NCBI GenBank assembly: GCA_020634115.1
Contig: JACKCH010000020.1
Location: 47,183 to 111,182, forward strand
Direction of reading: 5' to 3'
DNA length: 64,000 nucleotides
Origin: Anaerolineaceae bacterium
GTDB taxonomy: Bacteria > Chloroflexota > Anaerolineae > Aggregatilineales > Phototrophicaceae
Part shown: piece after piece, positions 49,385 to 57,578 of the stretch
Layout of the letters: each line of letters begins with the position of its first letter
Position numbering within the stretch: position 1 is the first letter of the stretch
The notes under the pieces: model-generated
What the model was told of the DNA's origin: nothing
What the model saw: the letters and a program-made list of their open reading frames with translations, nothing else
Databases searched by the model: none
Made by a program: the position numbers and the translations under genes

Positions 49385-49855
49385 CTAGTTGCTTTGCAGC
49401 GCCTGGCGCAAGCGCAGGCTTGAGATGATGAATAGCAGGGTCATGGCGAGTTCCTGACCCAGGCACCAGGGACAAAACGCTTCCAGCCGGAAGGCCTGCA
49501 CATAGACCAACCATACCGAATAAAGGAAGCCAAACAAAGTGATGCCGAAAATGAGTACCGGTCCGTATTCGTGCAGTAGCGGGATACGGTCTTCTACTAG
49601 CAGCAGAACCCCCAACAGCAAATAAGTCACGACGCCTAGGTACGCGATTTTAATTCCCATGATCTCAGAGTAGATACTGCTCTGTACCAGGTCACAGTTA
49701 AAGGTGCTGCTTTCGACACAGATGGCACTGGTATCAGTGATTTCCACGTAGCTGAGATAGCCGCTGATGAACAGACCGACAGCGGCCAGTACCAATGCCA
49801 GATAGCGCAGGTTCCCAGCACGTATTTCAGTCAGATGGTGTGTTGCTGTAGACAT
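49385..49855 (-). CDS. Vitamin K epoxide reductase (VKOR) family protein
   Basis: From ATG 49855 (AGGAG 7 nt upstream; the in-frame ATG at 49906 lacks a ribosome site) the 156-residue protein has four membrane helices (about 18-36, 70-88, 98-119, 133-150). The redox cysteines are Cys46 and Cys54 in the loop and Cys128-Pro-Trp-Cys131 in the CPWC active site. Bacterial VKOR re-oxidises a DsbA-like thiol oxidase using quinone, driving disulfide formation in exported proteins. No fused thioredoxin domain and no DsbA gene are present here. Several secreted proteins in the window contain Cys pairs that could use it. Confidence 0.93.
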   Translation of the reverse strand: MSTATHHLTEIRAGNLRYLALVLAAVGLFISGYLSYVEITDTSAICVESSTFNCDLVQSSIYSEIMGIKIAYLGVVTYLLLGVLLLVEDRIPLLHEYGPVLIFGITLFGFLYSVWLVYVQAFRLEAFCPWCLGQELAMTLLFIISSLRLRQALQSN

Positions 49856-49913
49856 ACCCTCACTCCTTTTGGTAGCATTGTTGCTCAACACACGGGTAAT
49901 CGTCAACCGATAC

Positions 49914-51164
49914 TTACCAATTGCTCATGCGTCGCAGCAACCGCACCTGTAACTCGCTCCCGGCGGGCGAATAGGTGGTGTTTTCGGGGACAATCAACAG
50001 GCCATCCGCCAGTACCATAGAACTGAGCGCCCCGGAACTCTGTGTTCCGGTAGTGTAGGCGACTAAGCGCCCATCTTCCTGCAAGAGTTTCACCCTGAAA
50101 TAGGTGCGCCGTCCATCGGTGCGAACCGACTCTCCCAATATCGCGGCGGCGGTGTCTGTGTCATCAGGTCTGCCGCCGAGTTTTTGTAGCAGAGGACGCA
50201 CAAAGCCATCGAAAGTGACCATCGCAGATACCGGGTTGCCGGGTAAACCTAGGAAGGGAATACCCGCCACATGACCAAAGGCCAGTGGTTTGCCAGGACG
50301 GATATTCACCCGCCAGAAATTGACCTCACCGAGTTCATTCATGACCGTTCGCACCACGTCAAATGCGCCCACCGATACCCCGGCAGAACTCAAAATCACA
50401 TCGGGTTGGTGGGAGAGCGCCTCGTGGAAACGGCGGCGGACATCCTCGATGGTGTCACGGGCGGTAGGGATGCGAACAGGGACTCCGCCATAGGTTTCAA
50501 CCAGCGCGGCGATGGCGTAACTGTTGCTATCCCGAATCTGGCCGGGTTGCAGCGGTTCACCGGGTGCGACCAGTTCATCCCCGCTGGAAAGAATCGCAAC
50601 TTTAGGACGGCGTACAACCGGAATTTCGGCCAGCCCTAATGAGGCCAGCACGCCGATTTCCTGCGGGCGTAGTACCATCCCAGCCTGGAGTAGATTCATG
50701 CCTTTCTGGATGTCTTCACCTATAGGGCGAATATTTGCGCCGGGTTGGATGCTGACGAAAAACGCTACTTCAGATGGTATTTCCGGACTGGTTGTGTCCC
50801 ATTGAGTGTCGGTATCTTCAACCGGGACGACTGCATCTGCGCCGTCCGGCACAACTGCGCCGGTCATGATGCGGGCGACCGTGCCAGGGCGAAGCGCGGC
50901 CTGTAGAGGTTTCCCTGCGGGTATGTCCATGCTGACCGGCAGGCTAACCGGGTTTTCTCGGCCCGCTCCGGCTATATCACTGGCAATCACCGCATAGCCA
51001 TCCATAGATGAATTTGCGAAGGGCGGCACATGAACTGGCGCGATGATGTCCTGTGCAAGGATACGCCCCAGGACGTTTTCCAAGAGAATCATTTCGTGTG
51101 CAAGGGGCGTGACACCTGCCAGGATACGGGTCAGCGCTTCATCAACTGAGAATAAGTTAGCCAA
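49914..51164 (-). CDS. moeA: Molybdopterin molybdenumtransferase
   Basis: MoeA inserts molybdenum into adenylated molybdopterin, the last step of cofactor synthesis. Blocks: PPFANSSMDGYAV (about 47-59), IMTGAVVPDGADAVVPVED (about 99-117), GANIRPIGEDI, AILSSGDELV (about 193-202), ILSSAGVSVGAFD, MoeA-type loop FLGLPGNPVSAMVTF (about 313-327). The C-terminal domain IV is present, giving 416 aa. It is monocistronic, convergent neither with VKOR nor coupled to other mo genes; it is same-strand, 58 nt upstream of vkor. Confidence 0.95.
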   Translation of the reverse strand: MANLFSVDEALTRILAGVTPLAHEMILLENVLGRILAQDIIAPVHVPPFANSSMDGYAVIASDIAGAGRENPVSLPVSMDIPAGKPLQAALRPGTVARIMTGAVVPDGADAVVPVEDTDTQWDTTSPEIPSEVAFFVSIQPGANIRPIGEDIQKGMNLLQAGMVLRPQEIGVLASLGLAEIPVVRRPKVAILSSGDELVAPGEPLQPGQIRDSNSYAIAALVETYGGVPVRIPTARDTIEDVRRRFHEALSHQPDVILSSAGVSVGAFDVVRTVMNELGEVNFWRVNIRPGKPLAFGHVAGIPFLGLPGNPVSAMVTFDGFVRPLLQKLGGRPDDTDTAAAILGESVRTDGRRTYFRVKLLQEDGRLVAYTTGTQSSGALSSMVLADGLLIVPENTTYSPAGSELQVRLLRRMSNW

Positions 51165-51198
51165 GAGAAAACCTCGTTTGAATATCTATACGTAACTG

Positions 51199-51207
51199 AT
51201 TATAGCA
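51199..51207 (-). promoter_or_regulatory. Extended -10 promoter of moeA
   Basis: Minus-strand TGCTATAAT (51207-51199): perfect TATAAT plus the TGn extension, 35 nt before the moeA ATG. The -35 is weak. Confidence 0.55.
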
Positions 51208-51336
51208 GGCCATAGAAGCCTGTGTTATGATTTTTTAAAGCTTTGTTAGATTGCCGTTACATCTGATCTCGAGCCGCGCATAAAAGGCGACAGCGGGTAG
51301 GTTGCTTCCAGGAGAAGTGAAAGTTGGGTCGGTGAG

Positions 51337-53541
51337 ATGCAAGTACAACAGCAAACCGTAATTAGCCTTCAGACGATTCTGGATCAGTACCCCAGTATTT
51401 CCTCAGCGGACCGTGATCTGATTGAGCGCGCCTACTACAAGGCGGAACAAGCCCATGCTGGGCAAGCCCGTCAATCCGGTGAACCGTATTTTACCCACTG
51501 TCTGGCTGTGGCGTATATCCTTTCTGAGATGCGGTTGGACGCAGAAGGGATTGCAGCGGCGCTGCTGCATGACGTGATCGAAGACACTTCGATTACGCTG
51601 GAGGAGCTACGCAGCGAATTCGGCTACAACGTGGCGCGGATTGTAGACAGTGTTAGCAAGCTCAAGAAACTCCCGCTGAAAGTGGAAAATGCCAATCCTA
51701 AGCGCCGCACGGTCAACCGGGAGATGGAATATTTCCGCAAGATGCTGCTGGCGATGGGCGATGATGTTCGGGTTGTACTGGTGAAGCTGGCGGATCGTCT
51801 GCACAATATGCGTACACTGGGGTTTATGCTGCCGGAAAAACAGCGGCGTATTGCCCAGGAAACGCTCGATATTTTCGCGCCGCTGGCGAACCGCCTGGGT
51901 ATCTGGAATATCAAGTGGGAACTGGAGGATTTGAGTTTCCGCTACTTAGAGCCGGAAGCCTACAAGGATATTGCCCGTAGCCTGGATGAACGCCGCGCTG
52001 ATCGCGAGGCGTATATGGCGGATGTGACTAAGAAGTTACGGGCGGCGCTTCAGGCCCAGGGGATCAAAAAAGCGACGATTTCGGGGCGTCCCAAACATAT
52101 CTACAGTATCTATAAAAAGATGTCTCGCAAAGACGTGCCGTTGGAGCAGATTTACGATGTTCGTGCGGTACGGGTCATCGTCAACACGCAGATTGAATGT
52201 TACCAGGTGTTGGGTATCGTCCATAATCTGTGGCGCCCTATTCCGGGGGAGTTTGACGATTATATCGCCGCCCCTAAAGATAACTTCTACCGCAGTCTGC
52301 ACACGGCGGTGGTGGATTCGCGGGGAAAAACGGTTGAGATACAGATTCGCACCTGGGAAATGCACGAAGATGCGGAATACGGTATCGCGGCGCATTGGCG
52401 TTATAAGGAGGGTTCGTCACGGGCGCGGGACGAGGCCTTTGAAAAACGCATCTCATATCTCCGGCGGTTGATGGAGTTCGGCCCGGAAGAAGATGAGGAT
52501 CCCGCAGCTTTTGTGGATACTATGAAGGCCGAAGTGTTCCAGGATCGTGTGTATGTGTTTACGCCCAAAGGGGATATTGTAGACCTGCCAAAAGGCGCGA
52601 CCCCGGTTGACTTCGCTTATCATATCCACACGGAAGTCGGCCATCGCTGTCGCGGCGCGAAAATTCATGGGCGTCTGGTCAACCTGTCTTACCAGCTACA
52701 AACCGGCGACCAGATTGAAATCCTCACATCGAACCGGGGCGGTCCCAGCCTGGACTGGTTGAATCCTGACCAGGGGTACGTTAAAACTTCGCGCAGCAAG
52801 GATAAAATCCGACAATGGTTTCGTAAGCTGGATCGTGAGAAGCATATCGCCAGCGGACGTGAGGTATTGGAACGTACCCTGAAGCGCTTAGGGGTGGATA
52901 GCACCGCTTTCGATTATGTGGCAACGCTGTTCCAATATGACCGGGTAGACGACTTCCTGGTGGCGGTGGGGCAGGGTGATATTAACGTTGGGCAGATTTC
53001 GAACCGAATTCTGGAAGCGGAAGAAGAGCAGAAAGCCCACACTAAAGACGATACTCTCGTCGCCAGTAAAGCCCGGACTTCTTCACTGCTGGACTCCAAT
53101 GGTGTGAATGTGATGGGGCTGGGAGGGATGCTGGTCACACTAGCGAAGTGCTGCAACCCGATGGAAGGGGATGACATTGTGGGCTACGTCACGCGCGGGC
53201 GCGGGGTTTCGGTTCACCGCAGGGACTGTGCGAATGTGAACCGGGAGGCCGAACCCGAACGATTGATTGAGGTTTCCTGGGGACACATGCCCACTGAGCA
53301 GCGCTATTCGGTGCCGTTGGAAATTGTCGCTTATGATCGGGAAGGTTTGATGCGTGACATTGGCGGAGTAATCGCTGATGAACGAGTCAACATGACGAAA
53401 GTGGATGTTGCGACCCGTAACAATATTGCGACGATGAATGTCACTATAGAGATTGCAAATACGCAGCAGTTGGTGCGTATTCTCAACCGGATGGAAGCCA
53501 TTCAGAATGTCATCGAGGCACGTCGCCGCAACATGACTTGA
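51337..53541 (+). CDS. rel: Bifunctional (p)ppGpp synthetase/hydrolase
   Basis: Rel makes and degrades the stringent-response alarmone. The hydrolase HD domain is YFTHCLAVAYILSEMRLD then ALLHDVIEDT (about 50-85), with KLADRLHNMRT further on. The synthetase domain has SGRPKHIYSIYKKM (about 248-261), DVRAVRVI and PKDNFYRSLHTAVV. A TGS domain (about 400-460: VYVFTPKGDIVDLPKGATPV), a helical region and zinc-finger domain with KCCNP, and a C-terminal ACT domain (about 665-730) complete the 734-residue protein. Both enzyme sites look intact. The gene stands alone. Confidence 0.96.
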   Translation: MQVQQQTVISLQTILDQYPSISSADRDLIERAYYKAEQAHAGQARQSGEPYFTHCLAVAYILSEMRLDAEGIAAALLHDVIEDTSITLEELRSEFGYNVARIVDSVSKLKKLPLKVENANPKRRTVNREMEYFRKMLLAMGDDVRVVLVKLADRLHNMRTLGFMLPEKQRRIAQETLDIFAPLANRLGIWNIKWELEDLSFRYLEPEAYKDIARSLDERRADREAYMADVTKKLRAALQAQGIKKATISGRPKHIYSIYKKMSRKDVPLEQIYDVRAVRVIVNTQIECYQVLGIVHNLWRPIPGEFDDYIAAPKDNFYRSLHTAVVDSRGKTVEIQIRTWEMHEDAEYGIAAHWRYKEGSSRARDEAFEKRISYLRRLMEFGPEEDEDPAAFVDTMKAEVFQDRVYVFTPKGDIVDLPKGATPVDFAYHIHTEVGHRCRGAKIHGRLVNLSYQLQTGDQIEILTSNRGGPSLDWLNPDQGYVKTSRSKDKIRQWFRKLDREKHIASGREVLERTLKRLGVDSTAFDYVATLFQYDRVDDFLVAVGQGDINVGQISNRILEAEEEQKAHTKDDTLVASKARTSSLLDSNGVNVMGLGGMLVTLAKCCNPMEGDDIVGYVTRGRGVSVHRRDCANVNREAEPERLIEVSWGHMPTEQRYSVPLEIVAYDREGLMRDIGGVIADERVNMTKVDVATRNNIATMNVTIEIANTQQLVRILNRMEAIQNVIEARRRNMT

Positions 53542-53548
53542 GTTCTAG

Positions 53549-53577
53549 TTGCAAGTGTATTATCGTGCCATTATAAT
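53549..53577 (+). promoter_or_regulatory. Promoter of the BTAD regulator gene
   Basis: TTGCAA (53549-53554), a 17-nt spacer and a perfect TATAAT (53572-53577). Confidence 0.75.
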
Positions 53578-53667
53578 AGAAGTTATTGGCTGTCGTAATC
53601 GAAGATGTGTTTAGATATTTTCAGGTATTACGGTGCAGTCTGGAAGAAAGATAAAAAGAGGCAGTTT

Positions 53668-54861
53668 ATGACGGATATCATACAACAATTGGCAGTTCAA
53701 CAATTTCAGCAGCAAAGCCCTGCTGCGCGGATCATTATACTGCACCCGAACTACGAAGGCCAACACGCGCTCTTACCCTCTGTTTTTGCTGTGTTTTCCT
53801 CGGTCATCTATGTACGTTTAACGGGTATGGCATTGGAGGAGGACGATCTTCGCGCACAGGTTGAAGCTGCCGCAAAGAGTCAGGGTGGTCTGGCTGCCAC
53901 GTCCTGTATCGTGCTGGATGAGGGTGATCGGGCGAATGATGAAGCCTTGCAAAAATACCTGGAGGCTGTTCTGGAACAGGCCAACCAGACCAAGATTGTC
54001 CTTTTGGGGCGGCGGATGCCCTTAGCCACGATTGCTAGTTTCAAGCTGAAGAATATGTGTTGTGTCCTGCCGACTGCGCTCGAAATTGGCCTACCGGATT
54101 ATTGCCATCCCGCTTCCAAAGACCTGCTGGAAGTGCAGGCGCTGGGCGCAGGTCGGGTTGTATTGAATGGTCGCCAGATTGATAACTGGGATGGTACGCT
54201 GCCTCGCGCGCTGTTCTTTTACCTCATTGACCGGGGAATGGTCACCCGCAGTGAGATTTTCCAAACGTTCTGGCCGTCGCTCACGATCAAAGAAGCGACC
54301 AACGTTTTCCATGTGACCAAACGCAAGATCAATGAGGTGCTGGGGATAGAACTGACCGAGTACAAGGCGGGTTTCTATCACATCACGGCGAAGATTGATC
54401 TGGTGTATGATATTTCCCTGTTTTCGGACCTGGTTCAGCAGAGTTATATTGCCGCTCATGACCAGGCAAAGCATCTGCTGGAAAAGGCCATCACCCTGTA
54501 TAAGGGCGCTTTCCTATCCCAGATGTCCGGGGAATGGGTTACCTACCGCCGCCAACAGATGATTCAGGATTACGGCGACGCCATGCTTTCCCTGGCGAAG
54601 CTCAATGAACAGGATGGGCAGATGGATGCGGCCTTAGGGTTGTATCTGCGTGCACTGGAAACCAATCGCCGCCGTGAGGATGTGGTACGCAGTATCATGG
54701 AACTGTACCAGCAGCGCGAAATGGTCGCGGATGCCCTGGCGGTGTACAATCGCCTGTCTTTGGAACTGGATAAAACCTTGGGGGTGTCACCCGCGCCTGT
54801 CCTGCAGCGTCTGAAGTCCGCGATAGAGGCGGGCGTCAAGCAGGAAGAACCAGTCAAATAA
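53668..54861 (+). CDS. SARP/BTAD-type transcriptional regulator with degenerate nucleotide-binding-like N-terminus
   Basis: I choose ATG 53668 (AAGAGG 6 nt upstream), giving 397 aa; ATG 53605 lies only about 20 nt after the likely transcript start. Residues about 160-230 are an OmpR-like winged helix (VVLNGRQIDNWDGTLPRALF, EIFQTFWPS, NVFHVTKRKINEVLG). Residues about 240-390 are helical TPR-like repeats of the bacterial transcriptional activator domain (YRRQQMIQDYGDAMLSLAKL, then RREDVVRSIMELYQQREM). The N-terminal 125 residues look like half of a STAND/MalT ATPase (a Walker B-like CIVLDEGDRAND, then TKIVLLGRRMPLATIASFKL), without a P-loop. Confidence 0.8.
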   Translation: MTDIIQQLAVQQFQQQSPAARIIILHPNYEGQHALLPSVFAVFSSVIYVRLTGMALEEDDLRAQVEAAAKSQGGLAATSCIVLDEGDRANDEALQKYLEAVLEQANQTKIVLLGRRMPLATIASFKLKNMCCVLPTALEIGLPDYCHPASKDLLEVQALGAGRVVLNGRQIDNWDGTLPRALFFYLIDRGMVTRSEIFQTFWPSLTIKEATNVFHVTKRKINEVLGIELTEYKAGFYHITAKIDLVYDISLFSDLVQQSYIAAHDQAKHLLEKAITLYKGAFLSQMSGEWVTYRRQQMIQDYGDAMLSLAKLNEQDGQMDAALGLYLRALETNRRREDVVRSIMELYQQREMVADALAVYNRLSLELDKTLGVSPAPVLQRLKSAIEAGVKQEEPVK

Positions 54862-54873
54862 AGTGGAATTGAA

Positions 54874-54907
54874 AAGACAGTGGGCAAAAATCCCACTGTC
54901 TTCTTTT
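54874..54907. terminator. Bidirectional terminator between the BTAD gene and gyrA
   Basis: Eleven-bp perfect stem AAGACAGTGGG (54874-54884) / CCCACTGTCTT (54892-54902), 7-nt loop, then CTTTTT; the other strand also offers CTTTTC. Ends both convergent genes. Confidence 0.85.
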
Positions 54908-54910
54908 TGG

Positions 54911-57382
54911 CTATTCGTCGGCCTCGGTTTCCGGTTCCGGGTCAGGGATACGGGGAACGTAGTTCACCACCGCGACCACCCGTTCATTCTCACGCATGGA
55001 AATGACGAAATCACCCCCCGCGCGTCCCCGTTTGATCTGCTGCGACCTGCCGATCCTCATGTAAAGAGGTTTGTGTCGGTTGGTGAGGACGATGACGTTA
55101 TCGTCCTGCCTGCCGATGGTGGTGGCGGCCATTTCCTGGCTGGTTTTGGGCAGGCGCATGGCGATCACACCGCTCCCGGCGCGTCCCTGAGTGGGGTAGT
55201 CCTCCACAGGGGAAATCTTCGCAACCCCATCATCCGTGATAGACCAGACATACTGCCCGGCTTCGGCCAGCATCGCGCCGATCACCCGATCACCGTCCCC
55301 GCCGAGTTTGATACCGCGCATCCCGCCCGCCGGTAGGGTGGTGGGGCGGACATCGTTTTCGGAGAAGCGGATACACTGCCCCTGCGCGGTACTGAGCATG
55401 ACCTCGCGTTCGCCATCCGTGACCATGACCCATCCCAGGCGATCACCGGGTTCAACATCCATAACGCCAAAAACGTTGGCGGAAAGTCCCGGCAAGTCCT
55501 CTAAGCGCAGCCGTTTGACCTCTGCCCCTTCAGTTGCCATGAAGAGATACCCGTTCGTCAATTGCGGAGGTAGACTGATGATCGCCGTTACCTGGTCTTC
55601 GCTGCTCAGGGGGCAAAGATCGTGGAACATCCCTCCTTCGACCGGGTCATGAACCTGGGGGAGCTGGTGGACGGGTATCGTGGCACATTGTCCGTTTGCC
55701 GTAATCAGGTAGAGCGTGTGTGTGCTGCTGCTGTCGAGGATGAAGCGCGGTGGCTCTTTGACCTCGGTGGTGACCTTCGGTGGGATATTATCAAAAGTGC
55801 GCCCCATACGTCCGTCTACGGTCATGGTGACCCAGGTATCCTCAGCGGGAACCAGGAGTTCGCTGGCGCTGACTTTGGTGGCGGTGCTGTCCACAATCAC
55901 AGTGCGGCGAGGGTCACCGTAAGCCTGTTTGATCTGTGCGAGTTCTTCGGCGATTACGTCACGCATCTGTTTGGGACTTGCCAGGAGACCTTCCAGGTAG
56001 GCAATCAATTTGACTTTTTCGGCGTATTCTTCTTCGATCTTTTTACGTTCCAGCGCCGCCAGTCGCCGGAGCTGCATATCCAGGATAGCTTGCGCCTGGA
56101 TTTCGCTGATTTTCAGGGCTTTCCGCAGGTTATCCCGTGCCGTCTCAACCGTGCGTGAGCGGCGGATAATGTCAATCACCTGGTCGAGCGCGTCCAGTGC
56201 CTTGAGCAGCCCTTCCAGGATATGGGCGCGTTCGCGGGCGCGGTTCAGGTCGTATTCACTGCGCCGCCGCACGACTTCCAACCGGTGATCGAGGTAGACG
56301 TGCAGGCATTGTTTGAGGCTGAGTAGGCGTGGTTCGCTATCCACCAGCGCCAGGATGATGATGCCGAAGGTATCTTGCAGGGGGGTGAGCTTAAACAGCC
56401 GTTCCAGCACCTCGGTTGGCTCTACACCGCGTTGCAGTTCGATAACCAGCCGCAAACCCTGGCGGTCTGATTCATCGCGCAGATCGGCGATTCCTTCAAC
56501 CCGCCCCTCGCGTGCCAGGCTGGCGATACGTTCAATCAGCGAAGACTTGTTGGTCTGATAGGGGAGTTCGCTGATGATAAAGCGTGACTTGCCCCGTCCC
56601 ATATCCTCAATATGCACTTTGGCGCGCACCGTGAGTTTGCCGCGTCCGGTGGCATAGGCCTGTACTAACGAGTCTTCACCGTTTTCGGCGCCGTCGGTGT
56701 GACGGTAGACTAGGCCGCCGGTTGGGAAGTCCGGGCCTTTGACAAACTGCATCAGGTCTTCAATGCTGATGTCCTCGTAGCGCTCCCACTCGTTCAGCAT
56801 ATAGATGGCGGCGTCGCAGACTTCACCCAGGTTATGAGGCGGGATATTGGTAGACATCCCGACGGCGATACCGGATGATCCATTAATCAGCAGATTGGGG
56901 ATACTGGCGGGCAGGACGAGCGGTTCGGTCAGGCTGCCGTCAAAGTTTTCGGTGAAATCCACCGTTTCCTTGCCGATGTCCACGAGCATTTCTTCGCCGA
57001 TGTCGGCCATCCGCGCCTCGGTATAGCGCATCGCCGCCGCGCCGTCGCCGTCAATACTGCCAAAGTTCCCCTGTCCATCTACCATCAGGTAGCGCATGGA
57101 GAAGTCCTGCGCCAGCCGCACCATCGTTTCATAGACGGCGGCGTCACCGTGCGGGTGGTATTTACCCAAGACTTCCCCGACGATACGGGCGCTCTTCTTG
57201 TAGGTGCTATCAGAGCGAATCCCCATGTCATACATCGCGTAAAGAATCCGGCGGTGAACGGGTTTTAAGCCATCACGGGCATCCGGGAGCGCCCGCGCTA
57301 CAATCACGCTCATCGCGTAATCCAGGTAAGCCTCGCGCATTTCCTGCCCGATATTTACCTGGCGAATTGAACCAGCATTCAT
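54911..57382 (-). CDS. gyrA: DNA gyrase / topoisomerase IV subunit A
   Basis: The subunit breaks and rejoins DNA for supercoil control. The 823-residue chain has the catalytic Tyr120 in AAMRYTEARM, the 5YCap motif HPHGDAAVYETMVRLAQ, GNFGSIDGDGAAAM and the coiled tower region. The C-terminal beta-pinwheel (about 510-810) is present, but the GyrA box QRRGGKG, expected in its first blade, is missing: that stretch reads MTVDGRMGRTFDNIPP. This makes topoisomerase IV-like function possible. At the quinolone pocket the Ser is Ala81 and the acidic residue is Glu85. No gyrB or parE neighbour. Promoter: TTGACA-17-TAGAAT at 57442-57470. Confidence 0.93.
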   Translation of the reverse strand: MNAGSIRQVNIGQEMREAYLDYAMSVIVARALPDARDGLKPVHRRILYAMYDMGIRSDSTYKKSARIVGEVLGKYHPHGDAAVYETMVRLAQDFSMRYLMVDGQGNFGSIDGDGAAAMRYTEARMADIGEEMLVDIGKETVDFTENFDGSLTEPLVLPASIPNLLINGSSGIAVGMSTNIPPHNLGEVCDAAIYMLNEWERYEDISIEDLMQFVKGPDFPTGGLVYRHTDGAENGEDSLVQAYATGRGKLTVRAKVHIEDMGRGKSRFIISELPYQTNKSSLIERIASLAREGRVEGIADLRDESDRQGLRLVIELQRGVEPTEVLERLFKLTPLQDTFGIIILALVDSEPRLLSLKQCLHVYLDHRLEVVRRRSEYDLNRARERAHILEGLLKALDALDQVIDIIRRSRTVETARDNLRKALKISEIQAQAILDMQLRRLAALERKKIEEEYAEKVKLIAYLEGLLASPKQMRDVIAEELAQIKQAYGDPRRTVIVDSTATKVSASELLVPAEDTWVTMTVDGRMGRTFDNIPPKVTTEVKEPPRFILDSSSTHTLYLITANGQCATIPVHQLPQVHDPVEGGMFHDLCPLSSEDQVTAIISLPPQLTNGYLFMATEGAEVKRLRLEDLPGLSANVFGVMDVEPGDRLGWVMVTDGEREVMLSTAQGQCIRFSENDVRPTTLPAGGMRGIKLGGDGDRVIGAMLAEAGQYVWSITDDGVAKISPVEDYPTQGRAGSGVIAMRLPKTSQEMAATTIGRQDDNVIVLTNRHKPLYMRIGRSQQIKRGRAGGDFVISMRENERVVAVVNYVPRIPDPEPETEADE

Positions 57383-57441
57383 AAAACGACCTCGAAAATG
57401 GCGTTACTCAATTGCCAAAAACAATGAAATGAACTTGCCCC

Positions 57442-57470
57442 ATTCTAGGCGGCGAAGTGGTTACTGTCAA
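57442..57470 (-). promoter_or_regulatory. Promoter of gyrA
   Basis: On the minus strand a perfect TTGACA (57470-57465), a 17-nt spacer and TAGAAT (57447-57442); the transcript would start about 53 nt before the gyrA ATG. A second, extended -10 candidate TGGTATAAT lies at 57498-57490. Confidence 0.75.
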
Positions 57471-57578
57471 AGGTTGAACAGATGTTCGTATTATACCACA
57501 AAATGCAAACCGCCGCTTTCCCCACGTTCAATCAGTTTTTCATGGTACTCCCGCTGGCCTTGTGGTAGTATGCGTAGC

